A stretch of 64,000 nt of DNA from JANPPS01 sp965246925 (GTDB taxonomy: Bacteria; Pseudomonadota; Alphaproteobacteria; Acetobacterales; Acetobacteraceae), in NCBI GenBank assembly GCA_965246925.1, contig OZ251994.1, positions 2,976,001 to 3,040,000 of the forward strand. The letters are read 5' to 3'. The notes under the pieces are model-generated. The model was given only the letters and a program-made list of their open reading frames with translations, was not told where the DNA came from and searched no databases. Position numbers and translations under genes: made by a program. Below, piece after piece: positions 42,873 to 49,945 of this stretch; position 1 is the first letter of the stretch, and each line of letters starts with the position of its first letter.

Positions 42873-42961
42873 GCCACGCCCGGCAACTGGCGTCGCCCAT
42901 CCGCGCGGTTCGCCGCGAAGATGCCGCCGCGCTCAAGGCGCTGATTATTGCAACGACTTAG
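42869..42961 (+). pseudogene. Truncated GNAT acetyltransferase, N-terminal fragment
   Basis: A GTG overlapping the TfoX stop opens a 30-codon frame, SHARQLASPIRAVRREDAAA then LKALIIATT, ending in a stop at 42959-42961. IRAVRREDAAALKALI is the usual first strand and helix of GNAT acetyltransferases; the rest of the domain is missing. Coding similarity stops 12 nt before the duplicated guaA tail, so the break may coincide with a recombination junction. Confidence 0.5.
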
Positions 42962-42972
42962 TTCCCCAGGAG

Positions 42973-42986
42973 ACAATCGAGTGGGA
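42973..42986. repeat. guaA 3'-end direct repeat, downstream copy
   Basis: Exact copy of 41407-41420 and in frame to encode E-T-I-E-W-E followed directly by a stop (42970-42990), i.e. the same C-terminus as GuaA. Possible right attachment half-site or scar. Confidence 0.55.
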
Positions 42987-43054
42987 ATGATGCAAGGGCG
43001 TCGCAGATTATCGGAATCTACTACAACTGCATGGACCTACCTCCGCACCGCCGC

Positions 43055-43184
43055 CCGTCTTTGCGGTCGGGTGACCCCCTTCACATGGCCATCTGTGCCG
43101 ACGCGGGCGCGACCTTGTGCACCCTGCGGCCCGCAGCTCGCCGCGGCGGCGCCCGCGATCGGCGTGCCGTGCCTCCTGCTCTGA
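43055..43184 (+). pseudogene. PIN-domain (VapC-like) toxin remnant, frameshifted
   Basis: One frame reads LRSGDPLHMAICADAGATLC, matching the second half of PIN-domain nucleases (sgDaLHlA, aGAtLlTl). From about 43125 the similarity shifts by one base into the frame that reads PQLAAAAPAIGVPCLLL before a stop at 43182-43184, the typical PIN C-terminus. The first half of the domain is absent. It is therefore a decayed fragment rather than a gene. Confidence 0.55.
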
Positions 43185-43185
43185 C

Positions 43186-43644
43186 ATGCACCTCGCCCAG
43201 ATCGCCACCTTCCTGAACGTCCTCGCCGCCGGCCTGCTCGCGGGCGGGGAGCTCATGGTCTATGCCGGCATCCGGAGGCCGCTGGCAGGCCTCGAGCCCC
43301 GGCCGCACATCGAGGTGCGGCAGGCACTGATCCGGAAACTCAGGCTGCTCGTGCCGGCCCTGCTAGGCCTCGTCATCGTCACCGGCCTCGCCTCCCTGGC
43401 CTCGGCCACCCCCGCCGCCACCCCATTTCGCGCTGCCGCCCTCGCCACCGTCGCCGGCTTCGTCCTGGTCACCCTACGGGGCACCGTGCCGCTCAACCAG
43501 GCCGTCCTTCAATGGAACCCGGCCCACCCACCGCCGGGCTGGACGGAGACGATCCAGCGCTGGGAGCGCCTCGACGCCATCCGCACGATCTTGGCACTTC
43601 TGACCTTCGCCCTGTCCCTGGCTGGCGTCGCAGTCGGCCCCTGA
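43186..43644 (+). CDS. DUF1772 membrane protein
   Basis: A 152-residue protein with about four hydrophobic helices: ~5-27 (TFLNVLAAGLLAGGELMVY), ~55-75 (LVPALLGLVIVTGLASLA), ~83-101 and ~130-148 (TILALLTFALSLAGVAV). The NPAHPPPGWTETIQRWERLDAIRT loop is characteristic of DUF1772/anthrone-oxygenase-like proteins. The function is unknown. The ATG at 43186 directly follows the PIN remnant. Confidence 0.8.
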   Translation: MHLAQIATFLNVLAAGLLAGGELMVYAGIRRPLAGLEPRPHIEVRQALIRKLRLLVPALLGLVIVTGLASLASATPAATPFRAAALATVAGFVLVTLRGTVPLNQAVLQWNPAHPPPGWTETIQRWERLDAIRTILALLTFALSLAGVAVGP

Positions 43645-43680
43645 TCCTATCTGGCTTGACAATCATACCTTTCCGAATGA

Positions 43681-43697
43681 TGATATCGATGATATCA
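43681..43697. promoter_or_regulatory. Candidate autoregulatory operator of the toxin-antitoxin operon
   Basis: TGATATC-GAT-GATATCA is a perfect inverted repeat 15 bp upstream of the antitoxin ATG; TTGACA occurs at 43656-43661. FitA/VapB-type ribbon-helix-helix antitoxins bind palindromes of this kind. Confidence 0.55.
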
Positions 43698-43712
43698 CAG
43701 CGGAGGCTAATC

Positions 43713-43949
43713 ATGGCAGACTTGCTGGTCCGCGGCTTGGACCCAGGGCTGGTGCAAGCCTTGAAGGAGCGCGCTGGGCTGCATGGATGCAGCACCGAAG
43801 CCGAGCACCGGGCCATCTTGGCCGAGGTTCTAGCCAAACCACGCCGGCGTAGCTTGGCCGAGGCGCTCAGCCAGATCCCAGATGTCGGCACCGATGCCGA
43901 CTTTGCCCGCGTCCAAAGCTCGGGCGAGGCTCCTGCTGTATTTGATTGA
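43713..43949 (+). CDS. FitA/VapB-like antitoxin
   Basis: A 78-residue protein with an N-terminal ribbon-helix-helix pattern: ADLLVRGLDPGLVQALKERA followed by GCSTEAEHRAILAEVL, as in FitA. The C-terminal ~35 residues would wrap the toxin. GGAGG lies 6-10 nt before the ATG. Its last codons overlap the start of the PIN toxin, typical of such pairs. It should both neutralise the toxin and repress the operon. Confidence 0.88.
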   Translation: MADLLVRGLDPGLVQALKERAGLHGCSTEAEHRAILAEVLAKPRRRSLAEALSQIPDVGTDADFARVQSSGEAPAVFD

Positions 43950-44352
43950 CACCAACGTCATCAGCGAGGCCCGAAAGGCAAAGGCCCATCCCGGAGTGAG
44001 CCGGTTTTTCCAGCAGGCCCAAGCTTCCGGTAATGCCCTTTTTCTTTCCGCCATAACGATCGGGGAGCTGCGGCGCGGCGTCGAACTCATCCGCTACCGC
44101 GGAGATCAAGCTCAGGCCAAGCTGTTGGAGACCTGGCTCACCCAGACAATCAACGAATACGGTAGCGCGATCCTATCCTTCGATGACGACGCAGCCCAGA
44201 TTTGGGGCCGCCTCCGGGTGCCCCGGCCCGAGCATGAACTGGACAAGCAAATCGCAGCGATCGCACTGCTGCACGATCTGACAGTCGTCACCCGCAACAC
44301 CGCTGACTTCGCAGGCACCGGCGTGAGGGTCACAAACCCTATCATCGGCTGA
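43936..44352 (+). CDS. FitB/VapC-like PIN-domain toxin
   Basis: A ~138-residue PIN-domain ribonuclease. It begins YLIDTNVISEARK with the first catalytic Asp, has the acidic ITIGELRRG, and DKQIAAIALLHDLTVVTRNTADF with the remaining Asp residues. The expected start is in the antitoxin tail but no ATG is there: CTG 43936 or TTG 43942 fit the family N-terminus, while ATGs at 43882 and 43894 would add antitoxin-overlapping residues. The cluster of four acidic residues is intact, so the toxin is likely active. Confidence 0.88.
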   Translation: MYLIDTNVISEARKAKAHPGVSRFFQQAQASGNALFLSAITIGELRRGVELIRYRGDQAQAKLLETWLTQTINEYGSAILSFDDDAAQIWGRLRVPRPEHELDKQIAAIALLHDLTVVTRNTADFAGTGVRVTNPIIG

Positions 44353-44367
44353 TACGCGCCGGCGCAA

Positions 44368-45042
44368 TCACCCCGCCGGCGCCCCCACCTGCCGCATCGG
44401 CGCCGCCCCCGCAAACGCCTCCATCGCCTCGCACCGCGCCATGATCCGCTCGATCGTCGGAATGCCGGACACCTCGATCTTGAACACCCGCATCACCGCG
44501 ATGATGCTGGCCAGCAAGATATCCGCCATCGTCACGCTGTCACCGTGACAAAACACGCCGGTCTCCGCTTCCGTCACCAACCGCCGCTCGAACGCCTGCA
44601 GGCCCGTGGTGAACCACTGGACCTGCCACGCCCGCCACCGCGCGTCGTCGAACCCGGCATTTCCTACCAGATACTTCTTGACCCGCGGCGTAATCAGCGG
44701 ATGCGTGTCCGCCGCCAGCATCGCCGACAACGACCGCACCCGCGCCCGCCCATGCAACCCGGCCGGCAGCAGCGGCGGCTCCGGCTGCGCCTCGTCCAGG
44801 AACTCCAAGATCGCCAATGACTGCGTGATCGGCGTCCCCGGCTGACCCGGCGCCGTGTCGATCAGCGCGGGAATGCCCCCCAGCGGATTGATGCGCAGGA
44901 ACGCCTCGCCCCGATGCTCCCCCGCATCGATGTCGACGATGCGCTCATGCGCCGTAAGCCCCTTCAGCGCCAACGCCACCCGCACCCGGTATCCGGCCGA
45001 CGTCCGCCAATAAATATAGAGGTCAAATCGTGGATCGGTCAT
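44368..45042 (-). CDS. maiA: Maleylacetoacetate isomerase / zeta-class glutathione S-transferase
   Basis: A 224-residue GST. The N-terminal thioredoxin-fold part has YIYWRTSAGYRVRVALALKG, where the usual SSxxxRVRIAL serines are replaced by TSAG, then INPLGGIPALID and the Q-S pair TQSLAILEFLDE. The C-terminal helical domain includes FCHGDSVTMADILL. It would isomerise maleylacetoacetate in tyrosine/aromatic breakdown, but no other genes of that pathway are adjacent, so another GST role is possible. Confidence 0.82.
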   Translation of the reverse strand: MTDPRFDLYIYWRTSAGYRVRVALALKGLTAHERIVDIDAGEHRGEAFLRINPLGGIPALIDTAPGQPGTPITQSLAILEFLDEAQPEPPLLPAGLHGRARVRSLSAMLAADTHPLITPRVKKYLVGNAGFDDARWRAWQVQWFTTGLQAFERRLVTEAETGVFCHGDSVTMADILLASIIAVMRVFKIEVSGIPTIERIMARCEAMEAFAGAAPMRQVGAPAG

Positions 45043-45135
45043 TGAGGGTCCTCGTGCGGGGTTTGGGATCGGACGTGGAAAGCCTATAACGATCCCGGCG
45101 GCTATCGCACAGCCGGTTCGTCAAAGGAGACTGTC

Positions 45136-45822
45136 ATGGCCATCCCCGTCGTCCTCATCCCCGCGCTGCTGTGTGACGAGGCCCTGTATCAAGGCGTGAT
45201 CAGCGACCTGGGCGCCACGATCGACCCGCACGTGATGACCTCGCCATTGCCCGTACTGACCCACAGCGTGGCCGACATCCTATCCCGCGCGCCGGCCCAA
45301 TTCGCCCTGGTCGGCACGTCGTACGGCGGCAACCTCGCGCTCGAGATCGCTCTGACCGCGCCCGAACGGGTCACGGCCCTGTGGCTCATGGGCTGCGACC
45401 CGGCCGCCCCGTCCGCCAGCGGCCCAGACCTCGCCGGCGGATTGAAAGCGACCCCCGGCGCCGTGATCGGCATGCTGGCCGGGCTCGTGGTGCACAAGGA
45501 CGCAACCGCGGCGCGCGAGACCTTCGTGGCCATGGCCCACCGGATCGGCGGCGCGGCAGGCGCGGCGCAGGCGACGGCGCTGGCCACCCGTCCGGAGGCG
45601 ACGTCACGCTTCGACGCGCTGAAAATGCCCGTGCTGGCACTGTGGGGTGACTCCGACCCGCTCGTCCCCCCCGCCATCGGCCGCGACATGGCCCGCGCCA
45701 TGCCGCACGCGCATTTCCACACCCTGCCGGACTGCGGTCACCTGCCGACGCTGGAATACCCGGCCGAGTGCGCGGCGATGTTCGCCGCCTTCCTGCGTGA
45801 CGAGGCCGCGCACCACCAGTGA
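45136..45822 (+). CDS. Alpha/beta hydrolase
   Basis: A 228-residue hydrolase with the nucleophile elbow GTSYGG near residue 57, the acid in LWGDSDPLVPP near 172 and the catalytic histidine in LPDCGHLPTLE near 198, which together make a complete Ser-Asp-His triad. No lid domain is obvious. GGAG precedes the ATG. The substrate is unknown. It is divergent from maiA and convergent with thiE (7-bp gap). Confidence 0.85.
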   Translation: MAIPVVLIPALLCDEALYQGVISDLGATIDPHVMTSPLPVLTHSVADILSRAPAQFALVGTSYGGNLALEIALTAPERVTALWLMGCDPAAPSASGPDLAGGLKATPGAVIGMLAGLVVHKDATAARETFVAMAHRIGGAAGAAQATALATRPEATSRFDALKMPVLALWGDSDPLVPPAIGRDMARAMPHAHFHTLPDCGHLPTLEYPAECAAMFAAFLRDEAAHHQ

Positions 45823-45829
45823 GATGGTG

Positions 45830-46477
45830 CTAAGGTGCGGCGGCCGTCCTCGGCTGTGCGGACGTGATGGCGGCGTTCATCGCCCGGACGCCCGCCGCCG
45901 GTCCCTCGGCATGCGCCCAGACCGCCCCCACCACCGCCAGGAACCCGGCCCCCGCCTGCACCAGCGGCCCGCAATTCGCCGCCGTGATCCCCCCGATCGC
46001 CACGCACGGCAGCTCCATCAGCTCGGACCACCAGCCCAGCAACTCCGGCTCCGCCCGGGTCGGCGCGTCCTTCGTCGTGGTGGGAAAGAACGCGCCGAAC
46101 GCCACGTAATCCGCCCCGGCCTCCCCCGCCCGCATCGCCAGATCCCGGCTGTCATGGCACGTCACGCCGAGCGTGAGGCCGCCCAACGCCGCGCGCGCCG
46201 CGCCCGCCTCCATATCCTCCTGCCCGACATGCGCCCCGTCGCACCCCGTGCCCACCACCAGGTCCACCCGGTCGTTCAACAGGAACGCCACGCCCCGGCT
46301 CTGCGCCACCGGACGCAGCGCGTCGATCGCCCGGCGCCACCGGTCGTCATCGGCGTCCTTCAGCCGCAGCTGCACCGCCGCCACGTCCCCCGCATCCACC
46401 GCCCGCGCCAGCGTATCCGCAAACTCCGGCCCGGCCGTCGTGGGCGTCACCAGGTACAGCCGGCAGGAATCGCTCAC
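45830..46477 (-). CDS. thiE: Thiamine phosphate synthase
   Basis: A 215-residue (beta/alpha)8 enzyme coupling HMP-pyrophosphate and THZ-phosphate. It starts at a GTG (46477) overlapping the aldolase stop by 4 nt: SDSCRLYLVTPTT. Visible blocks are VQLRLKDADD, FLLNDRVDLVVGTGCDGAHV, GVTCHDSRDLAMRAGEAGAD and VAIGGITAANCGPLVQAGAG. TENI-like paralogues are an alternative because a few catalytic positions vary. Confidence 0.88.
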   Translation of the reverse strand: MSDSCRLYLVTPTTAGPEFADTLARAVDAGDVAAVQLRLKDADDDRWRRAIDALRPVAQSRGVAFLLNDRVDLVVGTGCDGAHVGQEDMEAGAARAALGGLTLGVTCHDSRDLAMRAGEAGADYVAFGAFFPTTTKDAPTRAEPELLGWWSELMELPCVAIGGITAANCGPLVQAGAGFLAVVGAVWAHAEGPAAGVRAMNAAITSAQPRTAAAP

Positions 46478-47391
46478 GCCTGATAGATCGAGATGATCTT
46501 CGCCAGCATCGCCAGCGCCTCCGCGCGCGGCCGCTGGAACGTGTTGCGCCCGATGATGCTGCCGTTGGCGCCGCCATCCTGGATGCCCTGGATCCCGGCA
46601 TACAGCGTGTCCAGATCCCCGCCGAACTCGCCGCCCGAGAAGATCACGATCCGCCGCCCATCGAAGCAGCACTGCCGCACATGCCGCACCCGCGCCGCCA
46701 AGGTGCTGACGTCGATGTTCTGCGTCGCATACGTCTTCTTCGCCGCCTCCAGGCTCACCACCTCGGTCGGCGGCTTCACCTTGATGATGTGCGCGCCCAG
46801 CAGCGCCGCCATATGCGCGGCATAGGCGCAGATATCCACCGCCGTCTCCGCCGCCTTGTCCAGCGCCGGGCCGCGCGGGTAGCTCCAGACCACGACCGCC
46901 AGGCCCACGGACTTCGCCTCCTCCGCCAGCTCGCGCAGCTCCTCCATCTGGTCGAACGCATACTCGCTGCCGGGATAGATCGTGAACCCGATCGCCGAGC
47001 ACCCGAGCCGCAGCGCGTCCGACACCGACCCGGTCACCGCCTGGTCCTTGCTGGTCGCCAGGCTATTGCCGCTGTTCAGCTTCAGGATGGTCGGGATCGC
47101 CCCCGCATACGTGCCCGCCGCCGCCTCCAGCATGCCCAGCGGCGCCGCATACGCATTGAGCCCGGCCTCGATCGCCAGCGAGAAATGATAATGCGGATCA
47201 TACCCGGCCGGATTGGGCGCAAAGCTGCGCGCCGGGCCATGCTCGAACCCCTGATCGACCGGCAGGATCACGAGCTTGCCCGTGCCCGCCAGCTTGCCCG
47301 TCATCATCATGCGCGCCAGCTGCCCCTTGCTGCCGGGATTGTCGCTCTCGTAGTTGTCGAGGATCGCCTTAACCTTCGCCGTAACCTGCAT
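46474..47391 (-). CDS. fbaB: Fructose-bisphosphate aldolase class I (DhnA/FbaB type)
   Basis: A 305-residue Schiff-base aldolase of the archaeal/DhnA type. GGAGG lies upstream of the ATG at 47391. Typical blocks are VILPVDQGFEHGPARSF, LKLNSGNSL, the active-site lysine region GAHIIKVKPPTEVV, and IFSGGEFGGDLDTLY with GRNTFQRP near the end. It splits fructose-1,6-bisphosphate or makes it in gluconeogenesis. It is coupled to thiE downstream and overlaps the upstream hypothetical gene by 23 nt. Confidence 0.93.
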   Translation of the reverse strand: MQVTAKVKAILDNYESDNPGSKGQLARMMMTGKLAGTGKLVILPVDQGFEHGPARSFAPNPAGYDPHYHFSLAIEAGLNAYAAPLGMLEAAAGTYAGAIPTILKLNSGNSLATSKDQAVTGSVSDALRLGCSAIGFTIYPGSEYAFDQMEELRELAEEAKSVGLAVVVWSYPRGPALDKAAETAVDICAYAAHMAALLGAHIIKVKPPTEVVSLEAAKKTYATQNIDVSTLAARVRHVRQCCFDGRRIVIFSGGEFGGDLDTLYAGIQGIQDGGANGSIIGRNTFQRPRAEALAMLAKIISIYQA

Positions 47392-47788
47392 GCCCGCCTC
47401 CTGAATTGCCGCCGCAACTACCCGATTGCAGCCACGCGGCCAAGTGCCGCCCGCCACCCGCCAGGTCATACGCCGGCGGCCGCGCCCGATGCACCATCGC
47501 CCCCTGCCGCGCAGCCCGCTCCGCCACGTCGTCCCAAGCCGGGCAGGGGACCAGGATCACCTGCCGGCACCCCATCCCGAGCGCCTCCAGCACCCGGCCC
47601 GGCGAATCCCCGCAATCCAGGATGTCAGCGTAGCCCGGCGCATGCGCCATCAACGCCCGCCACCAGCCACACCCCGCATACGCCGCCGCATTGGGCCCGG
47701 ACAGCAGCACCGCCGGGCCCACCGACATGACCAGGCGCACATCCGCCAGCCCATGCACCACGACGGCTCTCGCTCTGCACAAGCTCAT
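47369..47788 (-). CDS. Hypothetical protein upstream of the aldolase
   Basis: A 139-residue protein with a coherent core: VLLSGPNAAAYAGCGWWRAL, ADILDCGDSPGRVLEALGMG and QVILVPCPAWDDVAERAARQ, ending GGRHLAAWL plus a Gly-rich tail that overlaps the aldolase start. It may bind a nucleotide or act as a small Rossmann-like protein, but I recognise no family. The codon pattern (GC at third positions) supports that it is coding. Confidence 0.55.
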   Translation of the reverse strand: MSLCRARAVVVHGLADVRLVMSVGPAVLLSGPNAAAYAGCGWWRALMAHAPGYADILDCGDSPGRVLEALGMGCRQVILVPCPAWDDVAERAARQGAMVHRARPPAYDLAGGGRHLAAWLQSGSCGGNSGGGHAGYGEG

Positions 47789-47854
47789 GCTTGACCTTCA
47801 ACCGCTTGCAAGGCTTTTGATAACCTCACGACGTCATAGTTTGAAAGAACTCAG

Positions 47855-47995
47855 GTGCTTGACGATCCGGACGCCCTCACCCGCCTTGAAGCCGCGCTGG
47901 AGCGTATCGCGCAACGCCCGGCCGTGCCCACGGCGGAATTAACGGAGCGGCTCGATAGGCTCATCACAACCCTGCGCACCGCGCTGGACGAATAA
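47855..47995 (+). CDS. Small coiled-coil-like protein upstream of zapA
   Basis: A 46-residue frame from a GTG: LDDPDALTRLEAALERIAQR, then PTAELTERLDRLITTLRTAL and DE before the stop, 11 nt ahead of zapA. Heptad-like leucine spacing suggests a coiled coil. Alphaproteobacteria often carry a small coiled-coil gene (DUF4164-like) at this spot before zapA; this one is shorter. It may assist ZapA or cell division. Confidence 0.55.
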   Translation: MLDDPDALTRLEAALERIAQRPAVPTAELTERLDRLITTLRTALDE

Positions 47996-48006
47996 GGACC
48001 GCCCGG

Positions 48007-48336
48007 ATGGCCCAGCTTACCGTCAAGATCAACGGCTACGCCTACACGCTAGGCTGCGCGGATGGCGAAGAAGCGCATCTGCAGGCCATGGTCGATGAGG
48101 TCGATGCTCGCGTCACCAGGATCAAGGCGCTGGGCGCGCAGAGCGGGGAGGGGAGGCTGCTGGTCCAGGCCGCGCTGCTCATGGCCGACGAGCTGCACGA
48201 CCTCCGGCTCGAGCTTGACGCCGCCCGCGCCGGCAAGCCTGCCGCTACGCAAGCTGAGGACAAGCGCACCCAGGCCCGCCTCGCCAAGGCCGCCGCCCGC
48301 GCGGAAGCGATTGCGGCGGAGGGCGGGCAGCACTAG
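48007..48336 (+). CDS. zapA: Cell division protein ZapA
   Basis: A 109-residue FtsZ-associated protein that bundles FtsZ filaments at the division site. It begins with the ZapA pattern AQLTVKINGYAYTLGCADGE, EAHLQAMVDEVDARVTRIK, then a helix LVQAALLMADELHDLRLELD and an Ala/Lys-rich tail predicted to be a coiled coil. The following 6S RNA and cyclo-ligase gene confirm the conserved locus. Confidence 0.93.
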   Translation: MAQLTVKINGYAYTLGCADGEEAHLQAMVDEVDARVTRIKALGAQSGEGRLLVQAALLMADELHDLRLELDAARAGKPAATQAEDKRTQARLAKAAARAEAIAAEGGQH

Positions 48337-48341
48337 ATATG

Positions 48342-48505
48342 CACCGCGGGGCTGCCCGGTTCGTCAGGCACTTCACCCCCGGGGCCAATAAGCACTCTCC
48401 CGGGAGCTGGCTCTGTCATGATCGTGGTCATGGTAACCGGTGCCCACCTGCGCAAGCAGGCTTCGGGAGGGTGAGACGCCAACGGCCAGGGCGGCTCCGC
48501 ACTTG
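48342..48505 (+). ncRNA. ssrS: 6S RNA
   Basis: Lies between zapA and the cyclo-ligase gene, the classic 6S position. The termini form a closing stem of 12 bp with G-U pairs allowed: GCGGGGCUGCCC (48346-48357) against GGGCGGCUCCGC (48489-48500). Internal complementarity (for example CUCCCGGGAG and CCUGCGCAAGCAGG) leaves a central region consistent with the large bubble that mimics an open promoter and binds RNA polymerase. The exact ends are estimates. Confidence 0.8.
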
Positions 48506-49081
48506 ACCAAGGCCGAGATGCGCCGGGAGGCGAAACAGGTGCGCGCGGCCCTCGACCCGGCCTGGGGCGCCGCCCTCTCCGCCCTGGTCCTCGCCCACTG
48601 GCCGCCACAGCCCGGCGAGGTCTGGGCCGGCTACTGGCCCATGGGCACCGAAATCGACATCCGCCCCTTGCTGCACCGGATCGCGGAAAAGAACCCGGTC
48701 GTCCTCCCCGTCACCACCCCGAACAAACCTCTCGTATTCCGCCGCTGGTTCCCGGGCGACGCAATGCAACCCGAGCGCTTCGGCACCCACGCCCCCACCG
48801 GCGATGTCATGCTGCCGGACGTGCTGCTGGTCCCGCTCCTGGCCTTCGACGCCACCGGCGCCCGCCTCGGCTACGGCGGCGGCTACTACGACCGCACCCT
48901 CGCCGCACTTCCCGGCCGCCGCACGCCCCGCCACCGCACGCCCGGCCATCCCACGCCCGGCCATCGCACAATCGGCTGCGCCTTCGCCGCCCAGCAAGTG
49001 GACCACGTCCCCACCGGCCCCCATGACGTAAGGCTCGACGCGGTGGCGACCGAGCGCGGGGTGATCTGGTGCCGCGAATGA
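48503..49081 (+). CDS. fau: 5-formyltetrahydrofolate cyclo-ligase
   Basis: A 192-residue enzyme converting 5-formyl-THF to 5,10-methenyl-THF with ATP. The TTG at 48503 gives the conserved K-x3-R start (TKAEMRREAKQVRAAL); ATG 48518 is the alternative, and an upstream ATG lies in the 6S RNA. Conserved blocks are WAGYWPMGTEID, the ATP-site LLVPLLAFDATGARLGYGGG and YYDRTLA. An insertion of pentapeptide repeats (RTPRH, RTPGH, PTPGH) follows at residues ~140-156, where relatives have a short loop. Confidence 0.92.
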   Translation: MTKAEMRREAKQVRAALDPAWGAALSALVLAHWPPQPGEVWAGYWPMGTEIDIRPLLHRIAEKNPVVLPVTTPNKPLVFRRWFPGDAMQPERFGTHAPTGDVMLPDVLLVPLLAFDATGARLGYGGGYYDRTLAALPGRRTPRHRTPGHPTPGHRTIGCAFAAQQVDHVPTGPHDVRLDAVATERGVIWCRE

Positions 49082-49097
49082 CCACGCCCAAGCGGCC

Positions 49098-49934
49098 ATG
49101 AGCCCGCTCCGCCTCGCCGCCGCGCGCTTCCGCCGCCGCCCGGCCGCCATGTTCGGCGCAGTCGTCATCGCCCTGTTCGTCATCGTGGCCGCCGCCGCCC
49201 CGCTGATTGCACCTTACGACCCCCTCGCCACCAGCTGGAGCCTAATCCGCAAGGCACCCGGGGCGGCGCACTGGATGGGTACGGACGAGAACGGCAGGGA
49301 CGAGTTGTCCCGCGTCATCTTCGGTGCCCGCGCTTCCATGCTCGCCGGCCTCGTCTCCGTCGGCATCGCGGCCGGCATCGGCGTGCCGCTCGGCCTGATC
49401 GCCGGCCTGCTCGCCAGTTGGAGTGACGTGCTGATCGGCCGCATCACCGACGCCATGCTGGCCATCCCGTTCCTGATCCTCGCCATCGCGCTGGCGGCCT
49501 TCCTCGGCCCGTCCCTCACCAACGTCATGATCGCCATCGGCATATCGGCCGCCCCCATCTTCGTCCGCATCGCCCGCGGCGCCACGCTCGAAATCGTGGC
49601 GCTCGATTATATCGAGGCTGCACGAGCCCTGGGGAACCCGCCCTGGCGAGTCGCCCTCCGCCACGTGCTGCCCAACATCATCCCCCCGCTCCTGGTGCAA
49701 GCCACGCTCGCCATCGCCGCCGCCATTATCGCCGAGGCCAGCCTCAGCTATGTCGGCCTCGGCCAGCAGCCGCCCGCCCCTTCCTGGGGCAGCATGCTGA
49801 ACTCGGCGCAGCGCTTCCTCGATCAGGCACCCTGGCTCGCGATCTTCCCTGGTGCGGCGATCTTCTTGGCAGTACTGTCGTTCAACCTCGTGGGGGACGG
49901 GCTGCGGGACGCACTCGACCCACGCCGACGCTAA
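49098..49934 (+). CDS. DppC-like ABC transporter permease
   Basis: A 278-residue inner-membrane subunit of the peptide/nickel (DppC/OppC) family. An N-terminal helix (~18-37) precedes ARF-type HWMGTDENGRDELSRVIFGAR, then five helices including VSVGIAAGIGVPLGLIAGLLA. The EAA loop is YIEAARALGNPPWRVALRHVLPN, and the end GDGLRDALDPR is typical. No partner permease (DppB), ATPase or binding protein is adjacent. It starts 16 nt after the cyclo-ligase and is 11 nt before an alcohol dehydrogenase. Confidence 0.9.
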   Translation: MSPLRLAAARFRRRPAAMFGAVVIALFVIVAAAAPLIAPYDPLATSWSLIRKAPGAAHWMGTDENGRDELSRVIFGARASMLAGLVSVGIAAGIGVPLGLIAGLLASWSDVLIGRITDAMLAIPFLILAIALAAFLGPSLTNVMIAIGISAAPIFVRIARGATLEIVALDYIEAARALGNPPWRVALRHVLPNIIPPLLVQATLAIAAAIIAEASLSYVGLGQQPPAPSWGSMLNSAQRFLDQAPWLAIFPGAAIFLAVLSFNLVGDGLRDALDPRRR

Positions 49935-49945
49935 CGGAGGACACC

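Noticed and set aside
46478..47002. Extension of the thiE frame upstream through the aldolase gene
   Set aside because: The residues before the GTG at 46477 are an off-frame reading of fbaB, not a fused domain.
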